A DNA stretch of 64,000 bases from the NCBI GenBank assembly GCA_033977485.1, contig CM066984.1, positions 112,027,251 to 112,091,250 of the forward strand, written 5' to 3'. How positions within the stretch are numbered: position 1 is the stretch's first letter; the number at the start of each line of letters is the position of its first letter. Position numbers and translations under genes: made by a program. Source of the DNA: Hydrangea macrophylla (taxonomy: Eukaryota; Streptophyta; Magnoliopsida; Cornales; Hydrangeaceae). Positions 1 to 11,180 of the stretch are shown in pieces. Under the pieces are notes generated by a model that was not told the DNA's origin, did no database searches, and worked only from the letters and a program-made list of their open reading frames with translations.

Positions 1-1442
1 CATCATTTCATTTCCTTCCACTTTTACATCCCTCCAGCTAAATATGTTATTAAACCAAGCTGAGCAAGGTGCTTAACCCTCTTCAGAGTTGAAAGGAAAT
101 TTACTTTAGAATCCTCAACAACAGGTTAGTCCTGCTAAATTTCGATGGCTTCTCCAGAAAGAAACCTCCAAATTAAAAGTTTGGAGTTCCAAGTTTTTCT
201 ACCACTAATATTAACTTGTAAGGGTTGTGTCAAACATAATCGTCCAAACGCACAAATTACTACCCCCACAAAGTAGTTACCAGACTTGTACTAATGGTTG
301 ATACTTCACAGTGAGGCAATGACAAACAGAAGCAGGCCTTTCTAGATTTTTATACTAATTATGTTAATCTTTTACACCAAAACCACTAGAACAAACCCCA
401 GTAGACATAGGCAAGACACTCATACTCATTAAATTAAAAAAAGAAGAAGAAATAAAATATAAAAAACGGTGCTGCTTCTTGTGACCTATACAGTCACTTA
501 AATAATTAGAGGTAGTTAGACCTATATGCTATCATTACCAAACCTAACCACGCCACACAAACTTTAAAAGGACAAATAAACCAAAGAAAAGCATACACAT
601 GAAAGGGAAGTGAAAAATGAGAATGATACTCCTTGCGCCTTTCTAATACCTCCTTACCTTCCTGTGGTACCCCTACCCCGACCGCCTTTGCATATCTTTA
701 AAGATCAAAAGCACCTTGATTTCAATGATCTAAACACTACTCTTTCTCACACACACACACACACACTTCACGCTAAAAGGTAGGTTAGGAGTTAAATTAG
801 AAAACAATCCACCATACAGATATTTGCATGGGGAAGAGATGAAGATTTATCATGGTGTGACCTAGATTAAGATTTCTCTTCATAGAGGCTCAAATGGCTG
901 GAATTAAGTGTTTTTTTTTTTTTCTTGGCAATAATGACTGGAATTAGTTCTAGAAATCATTTGATGAACATTCCCATGAGAAACACACACCCCAAACCTC
1001 CCTTTCTCTTTGGAACCACTAATGTCAAAGTATGAAGCTTTCCTTAGCACCACAAACTTCTTCAAACCCATTCCAGGCTACAAGTCCCCCACTCCTTTCT
1101 TCGGCATATACAGAGAACCAAAGGGGATAGAAGAAGTCAAAATCAAGTGATACAGTAACAAAAATTTTTACAAGCATTATTTGTCTACAATACATGGTAG
1201 TAATACAAAGCTAGCCCAGATGTTCTTTTCGTTTCAGGGCTCCCAAATCCATCAAAATGTATCAATTTTATAGGAGGTGTCCCCAATCAACTTATAGAAA
1301 TAGGCATATTAATAATAGCATCATAATTTCCAGGACCAAATGCATTTATATCAGTCATTACTAGTACAAATCCACTTCAAAGAAATTCATCTCGTTAACA
1401 ACCGACATATAACTGCCCATATGCCCCATACCATGTTGCTCA
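1..1442. other. 3' flank of LSM8, no other gene seen
   Basis: This stretch lies downstream of the LSM8 stop codon on the minus strand. The part nearest 1442 is presumably its 3' UTR. The rest is AT-rich unique-looking sequence with a short (AC)n tract near 750-766 and several poly-A/T runs. I see no coding exon, repeat or RNA gene in it. Confidence 0.5.
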
Positions 1443-2319
1443 TTAATGGATAACGGGCTTTAGAGGATGAGCTCTCAGCTTTGACAAATCCAGGTTTGAG
1501 TCCAGCTCTTCGTCCAGTTCTCCCACAATGCTTCTGCAAATGAAGGTACAAACAATGAAATGAGATTGTGCAGCAAGATATAATAGAAGTTGAGTGACTG
1601 GCATTCATATGACTTGCGGAAATATCGAATACGCCATACATGTTGTCACCCCTTATGATGTATAGACCTAACACTAGTTGCTGGACACCTTCCTGCAATC
1701 AGAGTAAAGGGAAGAAATCCACTTAGTCACTTAAGCGGTATGGAAGAATTTTTGGTTGGGTGAAAAAAATTGAAACAGTACATACGAAATTAGAAATAGA
1801 CAAACTTAGAAGTGTCTTGAATCTACTAATTATATAATTGATTATGACCTTGGTGGAATAAACCCGTTCATGAGATTCATCAAGAATTATATTTGTAGCC
1901 TGGTCAAAACCTTTTAGGACTCCCTGAAGAAGGCAATTGATTTGTTAGTAAGTACGACGACACGAATATTTTACAACTTATTGATATTGTAATCCAAGCT
2001 ATGAGTCTCACCACTATATTGCGCCCATCATTCGTGATAATTGAAATTTGTTCTGGATAACAGTCAAAAGCAGTGTTTCAGCCAAAAAAAAAAAAGCAAG
2101 CTAAAAAGCTAAAATATCTACTTCTTGAGTGAAAAAAACAATGGCTTCAATAAAGACAATCCTGAAATAATGATCACAACCATTACTCAGAACACACGAC
2201 CCAATTACTGAAAGTAATCAATTTGGAAAAAAAAAAGTGTAGAAGAAGTAAAGACATTAGGATGTGACTAAGGATTGCGTACGATCTACTAGAGATTCAA
2301 GCCCAGGTCCAGTTGACAT
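1443..2319 (-). CDS. LSM8: LSM8, U6 snRNA-associated Sm-like protein
   Basis: LSM8 is the subunit that makes the LSm ring nuclear: LSm2-8 binds the oligo(U) 3' end of U6 snRNA and acts in pre-mRNA splicing. Five minus-strand coding exons join in frame: 2319-2283, 2052-2012, 1923-1849, 1692-1640 and 1533-1443. All introns are GT-AG. The product is 98 residues, the usual plant length. The Sm1 motif (G-F-D-x-x-x-N) is at residues 31-37 and the Sm2 motif (Y-I-I-R-G-D-N-I) at 62-69. The C-terminus is the LSM8-typical KLRAHPLKPVIH. The start is the first ATG before the conserved GLESLVDQ segment. An acceptor-like site at 2387-2386 suggests the 5' UTR is split, with UTR sequence at 2385-2320 joined to an exon further upstream. 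No disabling change is visible. Identification rests on residue similarity along the whole length. Confidence 0.95.
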
Positions 2320-2763
2320 TTCGTGACCTCCAATACGAGTTACCAGCTGCGTACCTTGACAGAGTGATGATCACCCCTTGGTAATCTGAAGCAAATCAAG
2401 TTTACATTATCAAGATATCTGGCATATAGATCAATTTGGAAAATTTAACTAGAAAAATGGAACAAAGGCACCACCAAACTGCAACATAGAAATAGAAAAC
2501 TAGGTGATCTTAATCTTATGATGGACATTCTCTTCTATGAAGTTGAATTACAAAGAAATTCTGTAAAGAGAAGAGTTGAGAAATGTTCTCTCCACTCATG
2601 TTGCTTTGTCTAGAACACGTTAGAAAAGAACAAAAGATAACACTTACTAATATTAGTTAGACCATACTTCACTCAACAACACTGCCCTTCTAAATCGGCC
2701 AGAAACGAGCATTACTTAGTTTGTCTACACTATTTAAGAACTTCAAATTCTTAGCTAACAAAG

Positions 2764-3055
2764 TGTTGGATTGTCCCATATCGCCGGGGCATAGTCCCCG
2801 TCTATGCTTCGTAAGCCTGGGCAATCCTCCCCTCATAAGGCGTCATTTGAGGGTGAGCCAGGCGCATTGATCTTTCTATTTGGTATCAAAACTGAGTTGG
2901 GCTCCCTCCCCTTGTGGGGCTTTACCTATTGATGTGGCTCAGGGGGTGTGTTGGATTGCCTAGGCATAGTCCCCATCTGTGCTTCTTATAAGCCTAGGTA
3001 ATCCTCCCCTCATAAGGCGTCTTTTGAGGGTGAGTCAAACCCATTGGTCTTCTAT
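2764..3055 (+). mobile_element. TRIM-like miniature LTR element, copy C
   Basis: Two diverged direct repeats of about 110 bp (2764-2880 and 2949-3055) both begin TGTTGGATTG and share the segment around CCTCCCCTCATAAGG. The left one is followed directly by TGGTATCAAAACTGAG, which resembles a primer-binding site for initiator tRNA-Met. The 70-bp internal part has no coding capacity. LTR plus PBS plus tiny interior is the layout of terminal-repeat retrotransposons in miniature. I did not find clear target duplications. Confidence 0.6.
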
Positions 3056-4259
3056 TCAAAGGAATTATAGCAAATGAAACAACTTCATAATTTATCTACT
3101 TTGAACTCTGTACAACTGATCATCTTCTTTTTTTTTTTAAGTTATGAAGTAGTAATAATCTGCTCGGATGCAGATTATCCTTAGAGAAAACCTTACGCAT
3201 CAAAAAATTATTTGGACTTCAAATAATTTCTTGAGCCACGTATCACTAAATCATGCAACAATTAACGTCATTTCAGAACATCTTCCACTAACAACTGTAC
3301 AACAAAAACCTAGCTTTTCATCTCCGATACAGCTACACTTATCCAAGGCAGATAATGCTTGTCATGTAGCCACATCTAGTAAACCAAATTTCCCTCATGG
3401 AGCCATTTGTTAAGTTACTTAATCCAAGCGAGAAAGATATTAATAGTTGGTGTTTGATGACTTCTCAGATTTTTTTATTTTCCGAGGAAAAAAATTTGTT
3501 TTCATTTTTTCTGCTCTAAGCTGAAAAGTGGTAGGAATGACAAATGTACCACATGTCAGTGGTCCGAATGGAACTAGGTAAGCACATGTCACCCAATACC
3601 AGTGCACAAACTACTTGCATTATCATACTGGTTTCAGAAGATATATCAATCTAAAGAAAGTAAAATCCAAGGAACAACTCTTTAGAAGGATTTGGCAGAA
3701 AGATGGTAAACAGGGGTGTAAGCAAACTGACAGAACCGACTGAAATCGGTTTTCAAAATGTTCATGTCGTGTAAAAACAAATCCAAATCGAAAATGTACA
3801 CTAAACCGAACCGTTCAGTTTTATTGAAAATTAGACCGAACCGTTTTCACTCTTAATGGTAAACTATCAACCCCGAAAGGATTATTCCAAATAAATTGGT
3901 AAAGGGGAGGTGCGCCAGCGGTAGCGGTTAGCTTCTTGGACTAGATAATAGGCATTAGACATTCTAGGCTGGAAAGAGGCAAGCATTCCGAGTGATATAT
4001 ACGTGCGCGCATACACAAACACACACATATATAATATATATATATACATATATGGAGTTGTAAGTACTGGCTCATATCCCTGTGAGCTAGTTACACTAGG
4101 CGATGGGTTGAATGGGAGGAGGGCCCATAGGCCCATGGCGGAGCATAGTAGGCACAACATCGATCCATGTTAAATCTTCGTGTTCAACAATTATTCTTTG
4201 TTTTTGTTTCTTGTTTCAAGCCAACAATAAATTAGCATACGTGTTTATAATAGTTGGAA
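3056..4259. other. intergenic, no gene seen
   Basis: AT-rich sequence with no recognisable exon. Around 3720-3860 there are repeated CCGAACCG/CGGTTT motifs, seen again at 34423-35038 and typical of hAT-like plant MITE remnants. A TA/CA microsatellite lies near 4010-4055. Confidence 0.4.
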
Positions 4260-4582
4260 AGTTCCACATCGCCCATTTATGGCCCCCTTCTGTGCGGTTT
4301 ATAAGGCTTTAGTTCCCCTCTCCTTAACACCTGGATTTTAAGGAGTTGAATGGGCTGGGCCTTACAAGTGGTATCAGAGCTTGGTTGGGCTTGTCTTCCG
4401 GCGTGCCGAGTGTCCGGCTGCTGTGGTCCAGGGTATGCCAAGTGTCCGGCTCCTGTGGTTTAGGGGTGTATAGAAATGTCCCACATCGCCCATTTATGGC
4501 CCCCTCTGTGCGGTTTATAAGGCTTTAGTTCCTCTTTCTGTAACACCTGAGTTTTAAGGAGTTGAATGGGCTGGGCCTTACA
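4260..4582 (+). mobile_element. TRIM-like element, copy A
   Basis: Two near-identical direct repeats of about 106 bp (4260-4366 and 4477-4582) share CCACATCGCCCATTTATGG and the end GGGCTGGGCCTTACA. The first is followed after two bases by the primer-binding site TGGTATCAGAGC (4369-4380), complementary to initiator tRNA-Met. The 110-bp interior is non-coding. This is a compact TRIM, not Cassandra, since no 5S rRNA-like promoter is seen. Confidence 0.75.
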
Positions 4583-4585
4583 AGT

Positions 4586-4744
4586 AAGTCCCCGATGTGG
4601 GACAGACAATCTCAACACGCCCCCCGCACATGTGGCATGACTGAGAGCCAAACACGTGGATTACTGAGATAGGATGACGTGGAGCACACTTGGACAAATT
4701 GGCCCAACAATAACCCATTTTGATACCATCCAAATACCATGTTA
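4586..4744 (-). mobile_element. fragment of TRIM-like element B
   Basis: This repeats the right part of an LTR and the interior of the intact copy at 5330-5683: the segment GACAGACAATCTCAACA, the CACGTGGATTACTGAGATAGG block and GGACAAATTGGCCCAACAAT. It breaks off before a complete second LTR. It lies directly against the end of TRIM A and against a copia gag fragment, so this short area has been hit repeatedly. Confidence 0.6.
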
Positions 4745-5100
4745 AATTGGATGGTATCAGAGCTCCAAACTCGGGCTTTAGACCCATCAAGAATTGATAT
4801 GAATGACGACGATCAAGGCGCTTGACTTCAACATCACCGTCATTAGGAAAGTCACTGATGGGCTCACACTGGACTAACTCCTCTCACCGAGTTTGTAAAT
4901 AGCCGAAGTAGCGAGAAACATACAGTCCCAAGGCGGCTTGGGAAGCATAAGAGATGTCTTGGTAGACCTCAAAGATAAGCGAATCAAAATGGGCATGTGC
5001 ATACATTTTGTTCAAGGCAGTCCACATGCCAAGAACGGTGGTGTGATACATGAACATACTATAGATCCTCTCTTCCATTGAATTGAACATCCATCCCTAT
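4745..5100 (-). pseudogene. copia-type gag (UBN2-like) fragment
   Basis: The minus strand encodes two collinear gag-like blocks. The first runs through TALNKMYAHAHFDSLIFEVY and QDISYASQAALGL to a stop after YLQTR. The second continues after the stop through ISDFPNDGDVEVKRLDRRH to YQFLMGLKPEFGAL. Such segments are characteristic of plant copia gag polyproteins, which assemble the virus-like particle. A stop codon replaces an expected Trp codon, and no zinc knuckle or pol follows, so this is a dead fragment. No matching LTRs were recognised nearby. Confidence 0.65.
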
Positions 5101-5214
5101 GTGGTGTTTGTTCCTCCAGTGTGAGGTTTATTGCCACTCTGATGGTGAGGGTGAGAGTTTGAACCATGGTATCCTCTGACTTCAGTTCCCAAAATATGAG
5201 GTATTATAAAATCT

Positions 5215-5320
5215 TGTAAGGCTCAGCCCATTCAGCTCCTTAAAACCCACGTTTTAAGGAGAGGGGAACTAAAGCCTTATCAACCACACAGAAGGGGGCA
5301 TAAATGGGCGATGTGGGACA
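5215..5320 (-). mobile_element. inverted single LTR of TRIM A family
   Basis: On the minus strand this begins TGTCCCACATCGCCCATTTA and ends GCCTTACA, matching the TRIM A LTRs at 4260-4366 and 4477-4582. It has no partner repeat or primer-binding site, so it looks like a solo LTR. TRIM B begins 9 bp further on. Confidence 0.65.
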
Positions 5321-5329
5321 ATCTCAACA

Positions 5330-5683
5330 TGTTAAATTGGAGCATCCAACCCACAACCAATTGGCAATGGGTGGAGTAGCCCCTTGAACTTATATTAAGA
5401 GTAGCTAAGTTATAAGTCCCCGATGTCGGACAGACAATCTCAACATACCCCCGTACGTGTGGCATGATTGAGAGTCAAACACGTGGATTACTGAGATAGG
5501 GTGAGACGTGGAGCACACGTGGACAAATTGGCCCAACAATAACCTGCTCTGATACCATGTTAAATTGGAGCATCCAACCCAAAACCAATTGGCAATGGGT
5601 GGAGTAGCCCCTTGAACTTATCTTGAACTTATATATTGAGTAGCTAAGTTATAAGTCCTGATATGAGACAGACAATCTCATCA
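5330..5683 (-). mobile_element. TRIM-like element, copy B
   Basis: Two direct repeats, 5330-5445 and 5558-5683, begin TGTTAAATTGGAGCATCCAA and end CAATCTCAACA or CAATCTCATCA. The right repeat carries a small internal duplication (TTGAACTTAT). Between them are 112 bp ending in CTCTGATACCA, the reverse complement of a tRNA-Met primer-binding site, immediately beside the right repeat. The element therefore reads on the minus strand. Confidence 0.75.
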
Positions 5684-6591
5684 GTAATATATATACAGAA
5701 CCCTTCTAAGGGAGTCCTCACTTTGTTAAAGTGAGAAGTGAGGACTTTGTTTACAGCCATTTGATCCAGTTTTCATTAAGGGCACTGGAGTAATTTCACT
5801 GACTCCAGCAGCTGTAAGCAGAATTCTCCCAAAATGTAATGCTTCAGAGTTCAGACTCTTTGGTTTCAATCATAACACAGCGAGGATATGACACTCATGA
5901 CTACTAAATACTGCTACTGACTACATAACTGGGCTTAAAGGGTTTGGAGTTCTATAATCTTTAGTAAATTCACAAGTAGTACATTAATAAAGCCCAAAAA
6001 TGCATTGTTTTTGGGCTGTTTTTCGTAGATTGAAATAATATTAAAAAAAAAATATAGTAAGAAGGTGGCCAAACAAGCCGCTTAGCCACCGATATCAAAG
6101 TTAAAGCCATCGTTGGTAAAAGATCATACAGATACATGACAAACCCATAACCGCTGCCTCGTTTTCGAATCAAGATCACACTTAAGAAACTGGCATTTTT
6201 TTTATTCGAATCAAGGTCGCAATTTTTGCAGCTTGGTTTGGGAATTTTATCAAACAAGTGGTGTGTTACTTTGAAAACCTCCTGCTTGTTGAATGTGCGT
6301 GAGCGTGAGCGTGTGCGTGTGCGTGTGCGTGTGCGCGTAGTGTCGGGTGAAATTTTAATGGATAGTGTATGAAGATGAGAGAAGTTTCATGTTTACCTGT
6401 TCTGGATGAGAGAGATAGAGAGAGAGAGAGGGCTTTTGCTTCGTGTTTTTTTATTCCAATCTGTGTAGCCCTATGGCAGAAGAACAGTGATTATAAACCT
6501 CCTCATCACATATGAACTCCAACAATTTCATATTTTAACAATTTCCTTAGTGATGAAAAATATGTTTTTAGTGACGAATTTTTGTCGCTAA
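5684..6591. other. intergenic, hairpin and GT repeat
   Basis: After a TA tract there is an imperfect hairpin around GAGTCCTCACTTTGTTAAAG and GTGAGAAGTGAGGACT (about 5710-5745). A (GTGTGC)n tract lies at 6299-6340 and a GA tract at 6411-6432. On the minus strand a donor-like CAG/GTAAAC occurs at 6397/6396 behind CT-rich sequence and could be the first, non-coding exon of LSM8. No coding gene is seen. Confidence 0.4.
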
Positions 6592-7367
6592 CACTCCGTT
6601 TGGTATGATTGTAAAATAGAATGGAATTGAATTGAACATAATAGAAAAGAAAAGGAAAGAATGGAATTGATTTGCAATTCTAATTCTCTTGTTTGGTTTA
6701 AAACAAAAATGGAGAGAATAGAATTGAAATGATTATTGCTATTTTCTAAAATACCCAAACCTTTTAACATTATCCAAACAAACATTTCCCAAATCATAGA
6801 AGAAGAATAAGCAGCGAAGAAGCCGAAGAAGATAGACGCAGCGAAGGATCGAAGAAGAATAAGCAGCGAAAAATCGAAGACGAAGAAGACAGACGCAGAA
6901 AAGAAGACGAAGAAGAAGAAGAAGAAGAGAAAGAAGAATCAGCGAACAAGAAGAAGAAGAAGCAGCAGCTGGGAAAGAAGAATAAATCATATTAGGGCTT
7001 TTTGGATTTGGGTATAGAACTGTGTATATATAGAACTGTGTATATGTATATATAGAAAATGTGTGTGTGTATATATATATATACAGACGAGAGAGAGATC
7101 AGAGAGAGAGACAGTACCTGGTCGCAGGAGAGGGAGACGAGTGTGGAAGATGATGAACAGTAGGGGCAGTTTGGGAAAAGTGAAATCCCAAATCAATTCT
7201 TGCCAAATCCGACCATTTTTTGTCGGATTTGTAAACAGCCCAAAACAAGAATTGGGTAGAATTCAAAATGAATTCATTTCTTGTTTTGTGTCATACCAAA
7301 CACAAGAATTCCACAAAAAGAATTGTAAATGAATTCTATTCTACTTTGTGGCATACCAAACGGAATG
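6592..7367. mobile_element. PIF/Harbinger-like non-autonomous element
   Basis: The ends are inverted repeats, CACTCCGTTTGGTATG on the left and CATACCAAACGGAATG on the right, extended by AT-rich sub-terminal similarity (AGAATAGAATTC-like). The element is flanked by TAA (6589-6591 and 7368-7370), the usual 3-bp PIF/Harbinger target. The middle is a GAAGAA-rich purine tract plus a GT/TA microsatellite and has no transposase. A shorter relative is at 39054-39652. Confidence 0.8.
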
Positions 7368-8183
7368 TAAAGATTTTAACTTTTACAGACAAAAAATTTC
7401 GTCTCTAAAAGCATAATTTAGTAAATCTCAATAATTTAATTACAATGATGGGTGAATTCTACAATCAAGTGGTTTGGGATAATCAAATTATAATGTTAAA
7501 AATGTTTGTACTACGGGTACAAAAGTATTGTTATTGTAGGTACAAAAGTTTCTTAAATCCCTTTTGTAAATCCTCTTTCCAAAGGAAAAAAAATCATATA
7601 TATGTATATATATATATATTCTATATTTTGATTTTAATGCATATGCAAGCCGAACTGCAAAATAAATATCAATAAAAACTAGGGTTAATTACATGGATCT
7701 CCCCTGAGGTTTGAATTTGCATTACGCATACATCCTCTCTAGATTGAAAATTTACAGAGACCTCCCTTTTTAATTTGCTAATGTCGAAACTACCCATAGT
7801 TCAAAAAAAAAAAAAAAAAAACCCCTCCTCCATCTCCTCCTCCTCCTCCTCCTCTCTCTCTCTATCTCTCTCTCCCCCCTACTGTATATACATATATACA
7901 TGCATACATATATACACACCGTATATACGAACCATGCATATACATGCATATGTACACACCATAGATACTTATATATATATATATATATATTTATACATAT
8001 ATAGCTATTGAATACATATATACATAGATACTTGTATGTATCTTTGAGGTGAGTTTGGTATTTTAGGTTTAGATCTTAGATTTTTGGAACAAAGTAATTT
8101 TGGATTTAAATCTTAGGAACAAATTAGTTTTGGGATAAATTGATTTTGGGTTTAAATCTTAAGATCAAATTAGTTTTTGGAGC
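7368..8183. other. microsatellite-rich flank of the nested element
   Basis: TA, CT and CTC tracts occur at about 7590-7615, 7840-7880 and 7970-7990, with a half-copy of a CTCCCCTGAGGT-type repeat at 7680-7780. From 8050 to 8180 an imperfect minisatellite of the kind AAATTGATTTTGGGTTTAAA runs up to the insertion point and resumes at 27464 on the far side. No gene is seen. Confidence 0.5.
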
Positions 8184-11161
8184 TATCACGCCCCGGAACC
8201 AATAAGGTGGTCCCAGGTCACCTGGCACGCCATCAAGGCTTACCAACAGTGATTAAAGTTCTCAAAATAACCTTAATAAAAGTTTTGTTCTAAGATAACC
8301 AACTTCCAAATAGTTTTTTAAAGGTTATATTAAACACGTGCCCAAACACGCCTCAATGAGTTTTGTTTTCAAAAGTAACAGTTTCGTAGGCCAATGGGTC
8401 CCCAAAAGTACTCCCATACCTAATTAGAAGTTGTTCTGAACATTGGAAGAAGGAGTTTAAAATTTGTTGCAGGGGGTATTTCGACCGGTCGAATTGCCCC
8501 GCTGGACCGGTCGAATGGGGTATGGGCAGAACCCAACCTCCAAAAGATCGTATCATAATTACCGGCGTTTTTTTTTTTTTTGCAAACTCCGTTAATTATC
8601 GGCGCTTCCCTAATAAACGTCGTTAATTCCCGGCACTTCACAACAAACGTCGCTAATAAAATAATGCTCCTTTTACCAAAAGAAACCAAACCAGACAAAA
8701 CCATTTTAACCAACTCCTTTCCAACCAAATCATTTCAAAAGCTTTGTTAAACATTCTAAGGACTTGCAAAAACATATACACCATTTATACAACAACCATA
8801 AACCTTTCCCGGATTACAAGTACCGAAAGTACAAGCTTCATACGTCTCGGCAAACTAGGTCCTAAGGTAAACCAAGCGCCGTACTCGCATATATAACAAG
8901 TCTTATTACAAGCCGCATGGTTTAAACAACCGGCATGAGTTAAACATATATTACCAACGTGCAACAAGTTCTATAAACATAAAGAGCCCCTGGTCCCTCC
9001 TTGTCTCTTTATCTGCGATTCTCTCCTCCAGTCCTTGTCCCTGAATGGTTATTTATATAACCACGGATATATGGATTTGTTTAAGCTAACGCTTAGTGAA
9101 TAATATGAATCAAGCATACGGATGACAATTATGTTCCAATCCATCACAACATACAACTATTTGGTCTCTAGGGAATAAGTACACATTCACCGATCCAAAG
9201 TCTTAGACTCAACCACGACCCATACCCCTTCGACATGTCGTGTTAATGCCTTTCTCGGCAAGTGACCGTCGTCACTACTAATCCTCCCCCTTCCAGAGGA
9301 CATCACGGTGAATTAGCACAAATCCCCCTTTAACCCACATAGGCACATAAACATGTTCAACTAGCAAATCATCATATTGTTCATTTCAACATACTTTGGG
9401 CCTACTTTACACATGAGTTTTGCCCAATATGAACTACACATAGTATCCATATAAAGTCCCTAGCATATTGTAGACATTAAAATTTTGGTAATTATTTAAT
9501 TACCAATTGATTAATTAATAATTTATTTATTTTAATTATTACAATTAGTCAAAATCAAGAAGTCAAAGTTATTTCAAATGTGGGCCCTACAAGATACAAG
9601 TGGACCAATTTATTTGTGACATGTGTCATATACACCACATGAAACTATATAAATAATGGTCTCTAAAGTGGTGACACGTGTCAAAATCTCAAGGGAGGAC
9701 TTCAAATCCACAGTTAGGATGTATTGAGTCACCAATTAAAACTCTATACCCTAAGCCTATAAATAGAGGTCTCTACCCATGTAGAAAAGACTTTTGGCCT
9801 TTCAATAAGTTGAGATTTCTCCACAAAAAAATTGAGAGCTCTCTCTTACATTCAAATCACCCAAGCCTTTATGAAGAACAAACATACAGTTTGTTGTTCT
9901 TCAGATTCAAGTCAAGTCTGTTTAATCTGTTCTTCAAGAGGTTGAAGGAAGATTAATCGTTCATTTGTTCGAGATCAAGCCCCGACCCTTGTTCAAGCTT
10001 TCCTACAAGCACTTCATCCAGCGTGAAGATTTGAAGGACAAATCTAAGGTTCAAGAACAAGCTCCAGAAGCCCTTGAATCTTGAACAATCAAGGAGATCG
10101 AATCAAAGGAATTTTCTTTTCATTGTAAAAGAATTATGCAGAGATTGTACTCATATTTTTTGAAATCAATAAAATCATATTTGTTCCTCAATTTTCTCGT
10201 TATTTCTATACTTGAAATTTGTTGCGTACACATATCATATGCATTAAGCCATAGAATCATCCAAAAGTTGAGATTCATATCACTCACCTCCGATTTACAC
10301 TTTTAAACGCCGATCCAAGGAAAACCCAAGCACAAAGAACGTGCAGTAATTCTTCTAATATAATTCCTATTGATCAAAAATCCGATTATCAACTTTTTGT
10401 GAAAATTCTAGAAAATGAGTTTTCGGGAAAACTTAGCCAAACAAGCCCTAATATGTATCAAAACGACGGCCTTACCTAGAAGAGTTCAAATACAAAATTT
10501 GGTGAAAAACCAGTGGACAAATGGTCGTCGTTTGGCATCGAGAAGCTCTAAGCAATCAAATCTCCCTTTTGGCCTCTTTCTTGAACTTAGGTTAAATTTT
10601 TATAAAAATTATGAAAGTCATCACTATCTATATATAGGCAACACTTCCGAAATTTTGTTTACCTCTCCACGAGTTTTCAAAACTCTTAATCAGTCTTTGA
10701 AACTTTCTACATAGCTAATGCATAGCTTTACAAGTGAAACCTCAAAATTATATAAGTTTCCGACTAAGTTCCGTTTGATTGCTAAAACGCAAGTTTCTAC
10801 ATGATTTTACGAAATTGCTAATTACCTTACCAAATTATGTAATGTGTTCAATTTCGTATTCACCAGGTATCTAATGACCCCAAAGAGTTGGTATCAACAA
10901 TATAATAATCAATTATATTCACATATGCCTAAATAAACATTTAAGCACATAATTATGAGTTATTACTCATTTTCCCAACTGCAGGGAATTCTCACATGTC
11001 CAACTTCTGGACTGCTTTCAAAGCCAAAAATTGGGTTCTCAAAAGACACCCCGAACAACTAGTGAGTCATCACTCACTTCACACGTGTTAATTAACACAA
11101 TAGTGAGCATACCATGCATGCTAAAATAATATAATTAAAGATTGCGGGAGCAGGTATGACA
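8184..11161 (-). repeat. left LTR (3' LTR) of the outer element
   Basis: Homologous to 25254-27458 except for a 762-bp solo LTR inserted at 9469. Removing that and its target copy leaves about 2.2 kb, equal to the partner. On the minus strand it starts TGTCATACC and ends near GGGGCGTGATA, the terminal bases having mutated. TCGACCGGTCGA is at 8481-8492 and GACCGGTC at 8505-8512. A sense-strand TATA (TATATATAG, about 10630-10640) and a downstream AG/GTAAG donor-like site near 10475 match the solo LTR at 59041. Confidence 0.8.
9469..10230 (+). mobile_element. solo LTR inserted in the left outer LTR
   Basis: The 762-bp unit begins TGTAGACATT, ends TTGCGTACA and is flanked by perfect CATAT duplications (9464-9468 and 10231-10235). 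The partner LTR near 26530-26545 keeps the unoccupied site with one CATAT. A promoter-like CCTATAAATAGAGG lies near 9758-9771, and AATAAAAT near 10168 could be a polyadenylation signal. No primer-binding site or internal region remains, so it arose by recombination between the LTRs of a full element. Confidence 0.9.
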
Positions 11162-11180
11162 TCCTCTCCCCCTTAAAAGA
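11162..11180 (-). other. polypurine tract of the outer element
   Basis: The minus strand reads TCTTTTAAGGGGGAGAGGA directly before the LTR start TGTCATACC. It is the expected primer for plus-strand DNA synthesis and fixes the orientation of the outer element. Confidence 0.75.

Noticed and set aside
3899..3985. tRNA- or SINE-like stretch GTGCGCCAGCGGTAGCGG
   Set aside because: It resembles an A box, but no B box or cloverleaf arms follow, so neither a tRNA nor a SINE is supported.
4260..4582. Cassandra-type TRIM with 5S promoter
   Set aside because: No 5S rRNA internal control region was found in the repeats, so only a generic TRIM-like element is called.
10415..10714. 99-codon frame in the left outer LTR with a relative on the minus strand at 59523-59714
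   Set aside because: The similarity is at DNA level between related LTRs. The frame is antisense to the element and overlaps the promoter and leader, so it is not called a gene.
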